Positions 27,145 through 36,287 of a stretch of DNA of 38,898 nucleotides are shown here, piece by piece. Positions within the stretch are counted from its first letter, which is position 1, and each line of letters opens with the position of its first letter. The translations under genes and the position numbers were made by a program. The notes under the pieces were generated by a model that was given only the letters and a program-made list of their open reading frames with translations, was not told the origin of the DNA and made no database searches. The stretch is from Rodentibacter myodis (lineage in GTDB: Bacteria > Pseudomonadota > Gammaproteobacteria > Enterobacterales > Pasteurellaceae). The DNA lies in contig NZ_MLHQ01000002.1 of the NCBI RefSeq assembly GCF_001999305.1, positions 1 through 38,898 of the forward strand, given 5' to 3'.

Positions 27145-28891
27145 ATTTCTCAAAAAATGAATTTTCCCGCTTAAACATTTCTAAGAACAACCCCAATGGT
27201 GGGCGTTCAGAAGATTGCTCTTGGTAAGTGCGGTCAAATTTTTTGTAGTTTCCTCGGCGATCAAGGTGATACTGTGTGCCATCAGGCTGAATCAACACAT
27301 TCCAGCGATAATTTGAAGCCAACACCCAATCATCACCGTTCAAATCAAATAAATTATTCCCTTGTGAATAATCACTCAACGGATTAGTGACATTAAAAAT
27401 CGAGGTCATTAATGCCGGCAAAATATCCGTATGACTGCTTAATCCCCTTTCGATCCCCACCGGTAAATCTTTCCAATAAACCAACAACGGCACTTGAATT
27501 TCATCCCGTCCGAAATAATTTGCCTGATCTTTTTCATTCATTTTATTGAACGTTAAACCGTGTTCGGCAGTAACAATCACAAGAGTATTCTCTAACGGTG
27601 TATTCAATAACGCCTGTTCAATCAGCCCATCCATTTGCGATAAAGTGCGGTCATATTCCGCTTCGTTTTTTGCCGTTAAATCAAGATCGAGATAAGCAAA
27701 CCAAGGGCTTTCCGATTTTCTTGCCGCCATAAATTCATTCAAATTTTTGACCGCACTTTCATTACCCAATCTTCTTTGTGGCAAATTTATGCCCTTGAAT
27801 AAGGCTTGACGGAACAAACTATCTTTAAAATTTGTGGCAGAAAATAAACCAAATTGATATTTCTCGGTGCGTAATTTTTCAATCAACACAGACGCTGTGT
27901 GATTACTCAAAATACTATCCGTATAATTGGCATTTAAGCCATAAAACAATCCCACCAAGCCCGAATTATTGGTATTACCGCTACTGTAATGATTAACAAA
28001 CTGTGTCGAACTGGTAGCAAACTCCGCCAATTTGGGCATTTTTTCGCCGGAAATGGCATCGTAACGCAATCCTGAAACCGTTATCATCAGAATATTAGGT
28101 TTATTTTCTAAAGAAGCAAAAGCCAGTTTATGTTTTGGATAATCGATTTTCAGCGCGTCTAATCGCCCTTCCTGTTCTAATCGCTGTGTATATTGTTCTG
28201 CGTCCAACAAACCGTTTTTTTCTAAAAAAGAACGTGCCGTCATTGGATAAGAAAGCGGAAAATTAGAACGTTGCATTGTAATAGGGCGATACAAATAAGC
28301 ATCCGCCCACGCATAAATAAGGTGGGTGGCAATAAAACTGATAGTGAAGAAAATCCCCACGCCTTTTAGCCATTTTTGGCGTTCAAGACTGCGGAGTTTT
28401 TCCCAACTCCAACGGGAAAACAGCATTTGCACCAGTAAAATAATCGGCATTGGTGCAAAGAAAATTTGCCAATCCCGCGACATCTCGCCGTTTTCCGGAT
28501 TCACCAATAAATTCCACACCACAGAAGATAAATGCAAATTAAAGCGATGGAAAACTTCGGTATCAAATAGCAATAAAGTGGTACAAATTGTGGCGAGAAT
28601 CACCGTTAAACCACGAAAAGTGCGGTGGTTTTTCACAATGAAGCTGAGCGGAAAAATCACCAACAAATAAAAGGCGAAAACACTAAAACTAAAATGCCCG
28701 AGCAGGCTCACAAAGAAATAAAGTTTACCGCCAAGTGTATCAGGCCAATCAATAAGAAAAGCGTAACGCGCGCCAATTAGCACCGAGATAATAATATTAA
28801 AAAAGGCAAACCAATGCCCCCACGAAATTTTTCGGGAGGTCTCATCACGATACTGTTTTCCGCTGAAAGTGCCTTTTTTAAACCACATCAT
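27143..28891 (-). CDS. yejM: YejM/PbgA-like inner-membrane sulfatase-fold protein
   Basis: The 582-residue protein has an N-terminal DUF3413 region with five membrane helices (about 25-45, 56-85, 92-110, 145-160, 182-200), then a periplasmic sulfatase-fold domain (PNILMITVSGLRYDAIS, NHYSSGNTNNSGLVGLFYGL, VIVTAEHGLTFN). In E. coli YejM binds LapB and controls LpxC stability, setting the rate of lipopolysaccharide synthesis. Its catalytic residues are not needed for that role. It follows yejL after one base, and yejK is divergent. Uptake signals lie inside at 27236, 27643, 27750 and 28618, an unusually dense cluster. The start could be either of two adjacent ATGs. Confidence 0.93.
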   Translation of the reverse strand: MMWFKKGTFSGKQYRDETSRKISWGHWFAFFNIIISVLIGARYAFLIDWPDTLGGKLYFFVSLLGHFSFSVFAFYLLVIFPLSFIVKNHRTFRGLTVILATICTTLLLFDTEVFHRFNLHLSSVVWNLLVNPENGEMSRDWQIFFAPMPIILLVQMLFSRWSWEKLRSLERQKWLKGVGIFFTISFIATHLIYAWADAYLYRPITMQRSNFPLSYPMTARSFLEKNGLLDAEQYTQRLEQEGRLDALKIDYPKHKLAFASLENKPNILMITVSGLRYDAISGEKMPKLAEFATSSTQFVNHYSSGNTNNSGLVGLFYGLNANYTDSILSNHTASVLIEKLRTEKYQFGLFSATNFKDSLFRQALFKGINLPQRRLGNESAVKNLNEFMAARKSESPWFAYLDLDLTAKNEAEYDRTLSQMDGLIEQALLNTPLENTLVIVTAEHGLTFNKMNEKDQANYFGRDEIQVPLLVYWKDLPVGIERGLSSHTDILPALMTSIFNVTNPLSDYSQGNNLFDLNGDDWVLASNYRWNVLIQPDGTQYHLDRRGNYKKFDRTYQEQSSERPPLGLFLEMFKRENSFFEK

Positions 28892-28892
28892 A

Positions 28893-29111
28893 TTAGTGCG
28901 TTTTGACTGCGTTAATTAACGAATTGGAGAAGGCTTGTGCTAAGGCTTCACGCTGGGTTCGCGGTACACTGGTGGTGAGCAAATTACTTGCCATATTTCC
29001 CAACGCAATCAGGGATAAATCCACCGGTGCTTTATGCTTTTCCAGCACCGCAATCATATCATTGATAATTGCGCTTAATTGCGCATCGGAATATTTTGAA
29101 TGTTGAGCCAT
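28893..29111 (-). CDS. yejL: YejL family protein (DUF1414)
   Basis: The 72-residue protein (MAQHSKYSDAQLSAIINDMI...) matches the YejL family of short conserved proteins of unknown function. ATG 29111 is preferred over the TTG three codons earlier. It is followed one base after its stop by yejM and is divergent from yejK, the standard yejK/yejL-yejM order. Confidence 0.92.
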   Translation of the reverse strand: MAQHSKYSDAQLSAIINDMIAVLEKHKAPVDLSLIALGNMASNLLTTSVPRTQREALAQAFSNSLINAVKTH

Positions 29112-29182
29112 TTTGTTCAAAATGAGAGAAAAAATAATGCGCTATCATACCCGATTCTCACCCAGATCCTAAATAATTTCTT

Positions 29183-29211
29183 TTTTCTTGGCGAAAAAGT
29201 GCGGTTATAAT
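29183..29211 (+). promoter_or_regulatory. yejK promoter with an uptake signal as spacer
   Basis: TATAAT (29206-29211) follows directly on a complete uptake signal (29197-29205). A TTTTCT -35-like hexamer lies 17 bp upstream of the -10 box. The yejK ATG is 31 bp downstream. The -35 box is weak. Confidence 0.55.
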
Positions 29212-29242
29212 TTGCGGCGTTTTTAACGAAAGGAAAAGAAAA

Positions 29243-30259
29243 ATGAGCATTACCGTTAATCAAATCGTGTTACATCAGCTAATTAAACGGACGGACGATG
29301 AAAATAACAAAATGGAAAGCATTCTGCGTGATGAATTGCTGCCGATTACACCGGAAGTAGAACAGATGATGTTGCAACTACACCAAGGCTATCAAAATAA
29401 AGCCAAAGCCTTTGGCGTATTCCAAGAAAATTCCCTCTTTGCCCAACATTTAAATCGCTTACTGGAACAAGAAACCGAATTTTTAGGCTTTAGCCAATAT
29501 GCCACCAAATTACTTGCCGATGAATTAAGCAAATATAATTTTGCCGACAGTGGCACGCTCATTTTGTGCCAATATAATTTTCTCGCCACCGACTATCTGT
29601 TTATCGCCCTCCTCGACAGTCGCCACAGTATGTTGGTAGATGAACATTTAGACATTCGCCGCACGGAATATCTCGACATTACACAATTTGATATTGCGGC
29701 ACGGGTAAATTTGACGGATTTACAAATAAATGCCAATTCCAACCGTTATTTAACCTTTATCAAAGGGCGGGTTGGTCGCAAAATTAGTGATTTCTTTATG
29801 GATTTCCTTGGTGCGGAAGAAGGATTAAACCCGCAAGTACAAAATCAATGCCTATTGCAAGCGGTAAGTGATTATTGCGAACAGGGCGCACTCAATAAAG
29901 AGCAAACCCAAGCGGTAAAAAAACAGGTTTTTGATTACTGCAAAGGGCAACTTGCCGGTGGCGAAGAGATTGAATTAACGGAACTTTCCGACAATTTACC
30001 CACTCTAAACGAGCAATCTTTTGTCGCCTTTACCGAAGCCCAAGATTACGGCTTGGAAGAAAGTATTCCGCCGCTACGCTCGGCATTAAAATCGCTCACT
30101 AAATTTTCCGGTTCGGGCAAAGGCGTGACTTTAAGTTTTGATGCGGATTTACTCAATACCCGTATTTTTTGGAACCCTGCATCAGACGAATTAACCATCA
30201 AAGGTTTACCGCCTAATTTGAAAGATCAACTACAAAAAGCCCAAAAAACAGAGAATTAG
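29243..30259 (+). CDS. yejK: Nucleoid-associated protein YejK/NdpA
   Basis: The 338-residue protein matches the NdpA (37-kDa nucleoid-associated) family: N-terminal [16 protein letters not shown], central [29 protein letters not shown] split over two strands, then [20 protein letters not shown] and a helical C-terminus ending FNADLL-like residues. The E. coli homologue binds the nucleoid; its molecular role is unclear. AAAGGAAAAG precedes the ATG. It is divergent from yejL-yejM, and bamE follows on the same strand. Confidence 0.95.
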   Translation: MSITVNQIVLHQLIKRTDDENNKMESILRDELLPITPEVEQMMLQLHQGYQNKAKAFGVFQENSLFAQHLNRLLEQETEFLGFSQYATKLLADELSKYNFADSGTLILCQYNFLATDYLFIALLDSRHSMLVDEHLDIRRTEYLDITQFDIAARVNLTDLQINANSNRYLTFIKGRVGRKISDFFMDFLGAEEGLNPQVQNQCLLQAVSDYCEQGALNKEQTQAVKKQVFDYCKGQLAGGEEIELTELSDNLPTLNEQSFVAFTEAQDYGLEESIPPLRSALKSLTKFSGSGKGVTLSFDADLLNTRIFWNPASDELTIKGLPPNLKDQLQKAQKTEN

Positions 30260-30323
30260 TTTGTCAAGTCTGACAACTTTGGGCTATTATTCGGAAAATT
30301 TTGCAAAAAGTAAGGTAAAGAAA

Positions 30324-30737
30324 ATGCAATTTAAAACTCTTTTCGGCATGGCTGTTTTAGCATTAAGTCTCACCGCTTGTTCAACCATTGAAAAAGTTGT
30401 TTATCGAATTGATGTACCACAAGGCAATTATTTAGAAGCCGCAACCGTGGGACAAGTCAAACAAGGAATGACGACACAACAAGTGCAATACTTGCTCGGC
30501 ACCCCGGTTTTAATTGACCCTTATAGCAATCTCACTTGGTATTACGTTTTCCTACAACAACGTGCATACGAAGCCCCAGAGCAACATACCTTCACGGTGA
30601 AATTTAACCCAAACGGCATTGTTACCGAAATGCATTTGGACAAACCATTACCTGAAGTTGCCTCACAAGCCGAAAATAACACCGTTATTGAACGCAATGG
30701 CGAAGCCTCGAAAAAATCTTGGTGGAAATTCTGGTAA
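30324..30737 (+). CDS. bamE: Outer-membrane assembly lipoprotein BamE (SmpA)
   Basis: BamE is a lipoprotein subunit of the BAM complex that inserts beta-barrel proteins. From ATG 30324 (TAAGG upstream) it is 137 residues. A longer frame from 30261 would put 21 residues before the signal peptide and is rejected. The signal MQFKTLFGMAVLALSLTAC has lipobox LTAC with Ser at +2 (outer-membrane sorting). The family core is VGQVKQGMTTQQVQYLLGTPVLIDPYS, then WYYVF. The C-terminus is extended (about 25 residues after LDKPLPE). It lies between yejK and a terminator. Confidence 0.94.
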   Translation: MQFKTLFGMAVLALSLTACSTIEKVVYRIDVPQGNYLEAATVGQVKQGMTTQQVQYLLGTPVLIDPYSNLTWYYVFLQQRAYEAPEQHTFTVKFNPNGIVTEMHLDKPLPEVASQAENNTVIERNGEASKKSWWKFW

Positions 30738-30746
30738 TTCTTTAAA

Positions 30747-30772
30747 TAGCCTGCTCCGCAGGCTTATTTTTC
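30747..30772 (+). terminator. Rho-independent terminator after bamE
   Basis: AGCCTGC (30749-30755) pairs with GCAGGCT (30759-30765) around TCC, flanked by A- and T-rich arms and followed by TATTTTTC. It lies about 10 bp beyond the bamE stop. Confidence 0.88.
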
Positions 30773-30805
30773 ATCTTCACATCATTAATAAATAAGGGGC
30801 TTGAT

Positions 30806-31522
30806 ATGTCTAAGATTTTGTTGGTTGATGATGACAGCGAGCTAACCGATCTGCTTGCAGAAGTGCTGTCATTAGAAGGTTTTGATGTTGATGTTGCACA
30901 TAATGGAATGGAAGCCTTAGAAAGGCTTAATCAGCATTATGCATTGATTTTATTAGATATAATGATGCCGGTTTTAAACGGTATCGAAACCCTCAAACAA
31001 ATCCGTCAAAAATCAAACATCCCTGTAATGATGCTCACCGCACGTGGCGATGATCTCGACCGTGTACTGGGTTTAGAGCTTGGTGCGGATGATTATCTGC
31101 CTAAGCCGTTTAATGATCGTGAACTAGTCGCCCGTATCAAAGCAATTCTGCGGAGAAGTGGTACGGATACCAATGAAATATCCATCAACATCAATACCAA
31201 CAGTGAAATACAAAATGACGATTGGATTCATTTCTGCGGATTAAAACTTCATCCGGAACATCAGTTGGCATTCTACAAAGATAAAGATCTCCACCTAACG
31301 GAATCGGAATTCACGTTATTAAAATCACTGGTTCAATCCCAAGGCGAACCCGTTACCCGTGAAGAATTAAGTATACGTGTGCTGGGAAAACCGCTTTCAC
31401 CGTTCGATCGCTCCGTTGATATGCACATCTCCAACTTACGCAAAAAATTACCGAATCGGGAAGACGGCTTACCTTGGTTTAGAACCTTGCGTGGTCGTGG
31501 TTATCTTTTAATCGGTCAATAA
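30806..31522 (+). CDS. cpxR: Envelope-stress response regulator CpxR
   Basis: An OmpR-type regulator of periplasmic protein-folding genes. The 238-residue protein has the receiver domain (ILLVDDDSELTDLLAEVL, phospho-acceptor Asp51 in LLDIMMPVLNGIE, Lys in LPKPFNDRELVAR) and a winged helix (LTESEFTLLKSLV, FDRSVDMHISNLRKKLP, RTLRGRGYLL). AGGGG-like sequence precedes the ATG. cpxA starts 4 bp after its stop. The linker between domains (about 128-145) is Asn/Ile-rich and looks lineage-specific. Confidence 0.95.
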   Translation: MSKILLVDDDSELTDLLAEVLSLEGFDVDVAHNGMEALERLNQHYALILLDIMMPVLNGIETLKQIRQKSNIPVMMLTARGDDLDRVLGLELGADDYLPKPFNDRELVARIKAILRRSGTDTNEISININTNSEIQNDDWIHFCGLKLHPEHQLAFYKDKDLHLTESEFTLLKSLVQSQGEPVTREELSIRVLGKPLSPFDRSVDMHISNLRKKLPNREDGLPWFRTLRGRGYLLIGQ

Positions 31523-31526
31523 CGTT

Positions 31527-32933
31527 ATGTTACGTCAAACAAAATTTAGTCTAAACCACTTAACCATTCGCACCTTTAGCGTGTTTTGGCTTGCTTTTTT
31601 AGTTATGCTTGCCTTTTTAATGGCGTTACCTTATCTTGATAACCGCCTTTACTCCAACCTGCAACCGAACGAGATTGCAGGTTATCAACAAAAATTAGTA
31701 GAATCCGTTCGCACGCATAAAATTAAATTACTGCTTTCTGAAGTCCCCTTATTACCGATTGATCGATTCTGTGAAAGTCGCCCGGTGGTTTACGACCCAT
31801 ATCGAAAAGAAATCTTCGGCGCATTTAGCGAAGAAAAGCCCTATCTCTACCGATTCGCGAAACATTCCAGCGATTTCGCCCATCCAATGCGAAAAAATTT
31901 TAACGACATTCAAATCGCCGGCCCGTTTCAAGTCAATATAGACGATTTTGATGAACCATTTTCACTTTTCTTTATCTCCCACGTTGATGCTCACGAAGAA
32001 ATACTTCGCTATATGATCGACAATCCACTGATACTCTTTATTCTCACCCTTATCATCACAACACCTTTACTCTGGTGGTTCACTTACACCATCGTAAAAC
32101 CCATATACCGTTTACAAAAAGCCGCAAATAACATTGCCCTAGGGAATTTCACCATTGATCCACGCCTCAGCCACGATGGCCCTTTAGAATTACGTCAAGT
32201 AGGACAACGTTTCAACAGAATGGCAACGGTAATTAACGAACTTATTTCAAACCAACAAAAACTGATGTCGTCCATTTCTCACGAAATGAAAACCCCCCTT
32301 ACCCGACTTCAGCTTGCCACCTCACTCCTTCGTCATCAAACGGGTGATAACAAAGCGATTCAACGCATTGAAAAAGAAATTCTCCGTATGGATAAAATGA
32401 TCAATGAGCTATTACTCATTTCCCGCCAACAGATGAACACTCAAATAGAAAGAGCCCTCTTTCCTGCCGAAAAAATCTGGTCAGATGTAATACAAGATGC
32501 CACATTTGAAGCGGAACAACGCCAAATTGAATTTAAGAAATCAATCAATCTCCCTCAGGATCGGGATATTTTTCTAAATGGCAATGTGGATCTATTACAA
32601 AGTGCGGTCGAAAATGTGATCAGAAATGCGTTGAAATACACAACGGATAAGATCAAACTTAGTATTTTTCTCCAAGAAGAAGAAGAAGAAGAATTCCTCA
32701 GGATCCGCATTGATGACAACGGATCCGGGGTACATCCGAATGAATTTGAAAAAATTTTCCGCCCATTTTATCGCGTTGATGAAGCCCGCACACGCTCAAC
32801 CGGCGGTACCGGATTAGGCTTGGCGATCGTTTCAAATGTGATTAATGCACATCAAGGAAAAGCATGGGCGGAGAAAAGCCCGTTAGGCGGGTTGGCGGTG
32901 ATTATTTCCTTGCCGCTTTGGCTGAATAAATAA
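31527..32933 (+). CDS. cpxA: Envelope-stress sensor histidine kinase CpxA
   Basis: The 468-residue sensor has membrane helices at about 16-35 and 167-188 flanking a periplasmic domain, a HAMP region, the H-box SSISHEMKTPLTRLQLA (His252), the N-box NVIRNALKYT, and the G-boxes DNGSGVHPNEFEKIFRPFYR and GGTGLGLAIVSNV. A run of six Glu codons lies just before the G1 box (about 32680-32692). With CpxR it forms the Cpx two-component system. An uptake signal lies at 32600, and another just downstream at 32962. Confidence 0.94.
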   Translation: MLRQTKFSLNHLTIRTFSVFWLAFLVMLAFLMALPYLDNRLYSNLQPNEIAGYQQKLVESVRTHKIKLLLSEVPLLPIDRFCESRPVVYDPYRKEIFGAFSEEKPYLYRFAKHSSDFAHPMRKNFNDIQIAGPFQVNIDDFDEPFSLFFISHVDAHEEILRYMIDNPLILFILTLIITTPLLWWFTYTIVKPIYRLQKAANNIALGNFTIDPRLSHDGPLELRQVGQRFNRMATVINELISNQQKLMSSISHEMKTPLTRLQLATSLLRHQTGDNKAIQRIEKEILRMDKMINELLLISRQQMNTQIERALFPAEKIWSDVIQDATFEAEQRQIEFKKSINLPQDRDIFLNGNVDLLQSAVENVIRNALKYTTDKIKLSIFLQEEEEEEFLRIRIDDNGSGVHPNEFEKIFRPFYRVDEARTRSTGGTGLGLAIVSNVINAHQGKAWAEKSPLGGLAVIISLPLWLNK

Positions 32934-33047
32934 GAAAGTTGCAAAAATGAGGTGAAAAACAACCGCACTTTTCCCTCTCTCCGTGAACGGAGACTGGAAA
33001 GAGATATTTAATGTGTTTTTATTTATTCGCTCCCCCATAAAAGAAAA

Positions 33048-33064
33048 GGCGGAAAAATTCCGCC
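33048..33064 (-). terminator. Rho-independent terminator after copA
   Basis: GGCGGAA (33048-33054) pairs with TTCCGCC (33058-33064) around AAA. On the minus strand the stem is followed by TTTTCTTTTATG. It begins 5 bp past the copA stop; cpxA converges from the other side. Confidence 0.88.
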
Positions 33065-33069
33065 CTCTT

Positions 33070-35244
33070 TTATTGATAAATCTTTAATCGTTTCAGTCTT
33101 AATGAATTCGTTAAAACAGAAATGGAACTCAACGCCATTGCTGCTCCGGCGATTATCGGATTCAGATAACCGAATGCCGCAAGTGGGATACCCAACACGT
33201 TATAAATCAAGGCAAAAAAGAGGTTTTGTTTGATATTTTTTAACGTGGCTTGTGCGATAAAAATGCCGTCAGCAAGTTGGTTTACCGATTGTCGCATTAA
33301 GGTGGCGGCGGCGGTTTGTTCTGCCACATCAGAACCGGATTTCATCGCAAAACTCACATTTGCCCTTGCCAACGCTGCAGCATCATTAATGCCGTCCCCC
33401 ACCATTGCAACAATTCGCCCTTCTTGTTGCAGGGTGTGAATTTTGGCGGCTTTGTCACGGGGTGATAAACCACCAAAAGCCATTTTGATACCAAGCTGTT
33501 GTGCCACATAATCCACTACAGATTGACGATCGCCGCTCATTATTATCACGTCAATATGATGTTGCCATAAGCGTTCAATCGCCATTTTACTTTCGTCACG
33601 CAAGGTATCCGTTAAAGCAAATGCACCGGCAGGTTCACCATTCATCGAAACCGCCACCACACTGGCAATCTGCCACACATCGCCAAGATCATCAGGTAAA
33701 TCCACGCCACAAAATTCAGGCGTTCCGACTTTGACAATCCCTATTCCGTCCACTTCTGCCGACACACCCTCACCCACTTCCGTTTTTACCGAAAGTGCGG
33801 TCGGTATTGACGATGTTTTTTCTTTCGCTTCACGTACAATGGCTTTCGCAAGCGGATGTGTGGTGTGTTGCTCAACGGCTGCCGTGATACGGTACAAATC
33901 TTCTTCCGAAATGACCGCACTTTTTGGCTGCCATAGGGCGGCAATCTTCAATTCACCGGTGGTTAATGTGCCGGTTTTGTCTAACACCACCGTATCAATA
34001 TGGGCAGCTTGTTCCATTGTGGCGGCATCTTTAAACCAAATCCCCGAATTTACCGCCTTGCCCATTCCCGCCATCATCGCCGCCGGAGTGGCAAGCCCTA
34101 ACGCACAAGGACAAGCAATCACCAGTACAGACACGGCGTGAATAATTGCTTTGCCAATATCAGCCGTCCCCCACCAAGTTAAAATAAAGGTGAGTAAAGC
34201 AATGCCCAATACGGTAGGTACAAAAACGCCTGCGACTTTATCGGCAAACCGTGCGATAGGCGCTTTTGTGCCTTGGGCTTCCGATAAGGCATTCATCATA
34301 TCGCCGAGTAAGGTTTGTTCGCCCAGTTGAGTCGCCCGATAAGTTAAACTGCCCTCAGTTACCATCGCACCGGCAAGCACCCGACTTTGCACCTGTTTTA
34401 TTTCCGGCATAGATTCACCGGTTAAATGACTTTCATCACACCAGCCATTGCCTTGCTCCACTACGCCATCTGCGGCAATGCGTTCGCCGTGATTGGCTCG
34501 TAAAACATCGCCGATTTTGACTTGATCAAGCGGAATATTCTGCCAAGTTTCATCACGCCATACATTGACTTGTTTTGGTGTAAGGCGTAATAGCAATTCC
34601 AAGCTGTTGAGGCTGTGTTTTTTAGTGCGTTCTTCTAAAAACTTGCCAAGGCTAACAAAACCAATCACCATCACCGCAGCTTCAAAATAAACGTAATGCA
34701 AGGCATCGTGGCCTTGTGCCGAGTGATAGAACAACATATAGGTGGAATACAAATAAATCGTCAGTGTGCCACTGCTCACCAACACATCCATATTTGCCAA
34801 TCCGCCACGAATACTGCCAATCGCCCCCCGATAAAAAGGAATGGCTAACCCGAATTGCACAATTGTCGCTAACACAAATTGCCACATCGGCGGCAACATA
34901 AGATGGTGATTGCCAAACATCATTCCCGCCATTCCAATGAAGAACGGAATATTAATCAGCAAGAGTAACCCAAGCCGCCAATGGGATTTTTTCTCTTGTC
35001 GAGGCGTTGGCTGCTTATTGGTTTTCAAAGTACCTTTAAATCCCGTTTTTTGAATAATGGTAAGAATATCCTCTGCCTTTGCCTGAGTCGGGTCAAATTC
35101 CACTTGTGCTTCTTCCACCGCAAAATTGACACTGACTTGTTGCACAAAGGGCTTTTTATTCAGCACCTTCTCAATACGACTGGCACAGGATTGGCAGATC
35201 ATCCCCTCAATTTGAAGGGATATTTTTTTACTCTGTTGCGTCAA
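33070..35244 (-). CDS. copA: Copper-exporting P1B-type ATPase
   Basis: CopA pumps Cu(I) from the cytoplasm. One N-terminal heavy-metal domain (IEGMICQSCASRIEKV) is followed by eight predicted membrane helices. It has the TGES actuator loop (HLTGESMPEIKQV), the metal-transport motif VIACPCALGLATPAAMM, the phosphorylation site LDKTGTLT, an HP-loop near TTHPLAKAI, and GDGINDAAALA. There is no in-frame ATG before the metal domain. TTG 35244 (GAGG about 9 bp upstream, inside copZ) gives 724 residues, and TTG 35268 is the alternative. Either start overlaps the copZ 3' end, so translation is probably coupled. Uptake signals lie at 33793 and 33914. Confidence 0.95.
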   Translation of the reverse strand: MTQQSKKISLQIEGMICQSCASRIEKVLNKKPFVQQVSVNFAVEEAQVEFDPTQAKAEDILTIIQKTGFKGTLKTNKQPTPRQEKKSHWRLGLLLLINIPFFIGMAGMMFGNHHLMLPPMWQFVLATIVQFGLAIPFYRGAIGSIRGGLANMDVLVSSGTLTIYLYSTYMLFYHSAQGHDALHYVYFEAAVMVIGFVSLGKFLEERTKKHSLNSLELLLRLTPKQVNVWRDETWQNIPLDQVKIGDVLRANHGERIAADGVVEQGNGWCDESHLTGESMPEIKQVQSRVLAGAMVTEGSLTYRATQLGEQTLLGDMMNALSEAQGTKAPIARFADKVAGVFVPTVLGIALLTFILTWWGTADIGKAIIHAVSVLVIACPCALGLATPAAMMAGMGKAVNSGIWFKDAATMEQAAHIDTVVLDKTGTLTTGELKIAALWQPKSAVISEEDLYRITAAVEQHTTHPLAKAIVREAKEKTSSIPTALSVKTEVGEGVSAEVDGIGIVKVGTPEFCGVDLPDDLGDVWQIASVVAVSMNGEPAGAFALTDTLRDESKMAIERLWQHHIDVIIMSGDRQSVVDYVAQQLGIKMAFGGLSPRDKAAKIHTLQQEGRIVAMVGDGINDAAALARANVSFAMKSGSDVAEQTAAATLMRQSVNQLADGIFIAQATLKNIKQNLFFALIYNVLGIPLAAFGYLNPIIAGAAMALSSISVLTNSLRLKRLKIYQ

Positions 35245-35437
35245 AACCCGCGTCCTCAATGGTTTCAATTAATTGTGCAACGGAAACTTTATTTTCATCA
35301 AATTGAATATCCGCATAGCCTTCAAGGGCAACATTTGCCTGCACCACGCCATCCAACGCCTGCAATACACCTGTTACGCTTTTTACACAACCACCGCAGT
35401 GCATTCCGCTTACCGTTAAACGAATCTCTTTCATCAT
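35228..35437 (-). CDS. copZ: CopZ-like copper chaperone
   Basis: A single heavy-metal-associated domain of 69 residues: RLTVSGMHCGGCVKSVTGVL carries the CxxC copper site, and the rest is a normal beta-alpha-beta-beta-alpha-beta pattern. Such chaperones pass Cu(I) to CopA or CueR. It is the first gene of copZ-copA, overlapping the copA start. AAGGAG lies upstream of the ATG, and the CueR-type promoter is about 40 bp further. Confidence 0.93.
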   Translation of the reverse strand: MMKEIRLTVSGMHCGGCVKSVTGVLQALDGVVQANVALEGYADIQFDENKVSVAQLIETIEDAGFDATE

Positions 35438-35477
35438 TTTCTCCTTGTTAATATTGAATGATAGATTAGTGTGGCGT

Positions 35478-35508
35478 ACTATAAACCTTAACTCAAGGTG
35501 AAGGTCAA
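35478..35508 (-). promoter_or_regulatory. CueR-type promoter/operator of copZ-copA
   Basis: On the minus strand TTGACC (35503-35508) and TATAGT (35478-35483) are separated by 19 bp, the stretched spacer characteristic of MerR-family activation. Between them is an imperfect dyad with arms ACCTT and AAGGT (35485-35489 and 35501-35505), close to the known CueR operator. The element starts only 10 bp before the cueR ATG, so bound CueR could also affect its own expression. Confidence 0.87.
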
Positions 35509-35517
35509 GGTGTTTTT

Positions 35518-35928
35518 ATGAATATTAGTGAAGCGGCAAAATTAAGCGGATTGAGTGCAAAACAAATTCGGGATTATGAAAAATTGGGTTTACTCAAACC
35601 GGCACAGCGTAGTTTTTCCGGTTATCGTCATTATGAAGAAAAAGACATTGAGCGATTACATTTTATTCGCCATTCAAGAGATGTGGGCTTTTCCTTACAA
35701 CAAATCGCCCAACTGCTCGCCCTGCAAGACGATCCCGCACGCAACAGCCGTGAAGTAAAAGCCCTTACCACACAGCATATCGCTACGTTAAAACAACAAA
35801 TTAAACAATTAGAAAAAATGGTCAGCGAATTACAACGCTGGCACAATGCCTGCCAAGGCAACGACAGCCCTGAATGTCCGATTTTGAATGGATTAAACCG
35901 AGAGAGGAATGGTTGTGGTTGCGACTAA
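35518..35928 (+). CDS. cueR: MerR-family copper-responsive regulator CueR
   Basis: The 136-residue protein has an N-terminal MerR helix-turn-helix ([20 protein letters not shown], then [26 protein letters not shown]), a dimerisation coiled coil (about 78-108), and the Cu(I)-binding loop [11 protein letters not shown], which matches CueR's two-cysteine site. An extra CGC pair ends the protein. It diverges from copZ-copA and reads over their shared promoter. Its stop overlaps the convergent metJ stop by 4 bp, with no terminator between them. Confidence 0.94.
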   Translation: MNISEAAKLSGLSAKQIRDYEKLGLLKPAQRSFSGYRHYEEKDIERLHFIRHSRDVGFSLQQIAQLLALQDDPARNSREVKALTTQHIATLKQQIKQLEKMVSELQRWHNACQGNDSPECPILNGLNRERNGCGCD

Positions 35929-36242
35929 TAATCCCAACTTTCGGGATCAATGCCTAATTGGCGCATAATTTCTTTGGCATCTTCCGGAATTTCATCGTGG
36001 CGATCTTTCATCAAATCCAGATCGGTCGGTAATGGTTGACCGGTAAAGGCGTGGAGAAAGGCCTCGCAGAGCAACTCACTGTTTGTTGCGTGCCGCAGGC
36101 TTTTTAACTGGCGGCGGGTACGTTCATTGGTTAGTATTTCCAACACTTTAATTGGAATCGAAACAGTGATTTTTTTCACCTGTTCGCTTTTCTTGCCATG
36201 TTCCGCATAAGGGCTGATATATTTTCCGTCCCAATCTGCCAT
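35925..36242 (-). CDS. metJ: Methionine repressor MetJ
   Basis: A ribbon-helix-helix repressor of methionine biosynthesis genes with S-adenosylmethionine as corepressor. The 105-residue length is normal. It starts [20 protein letters not shown], with the DNA-binding strand [20 protein letters not shown] and the SAM-contact region [17 protein letters not shown]; the C-terminus is [13 protein letters not shown] promoter with possible met boxes lies upstream, suggesting autoregulation. It is convergent with cueR. Confidence 0.97.
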   Translation of the reverse strand: MADWDGKYISPYAEHGKKSEQVKKITVSIPIKVLEILTNERTRRQLKSLRHATNSELLCEAFLHAFTGQPLPTDLDLMKDRHDEIPEDAKEIMRQLGIDPESWDY

Positions 36243-36287
36243 AACGTACCTTTCAATTCAAAATAAAATACCAAGTAAAGTGGGGGT

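Noticed and set aside
30261-30323. Longer bamE start
   Set aside because: It would place 21 residues before a complete lipoprotein signal; ATG 30324 has TAAGG upstream.
32673-32692. GAA trinucleotide run in cpxA
   Set aside because: It encodes six Glu in frame; length changes would not shift the frame, so it is not a contingency switch.
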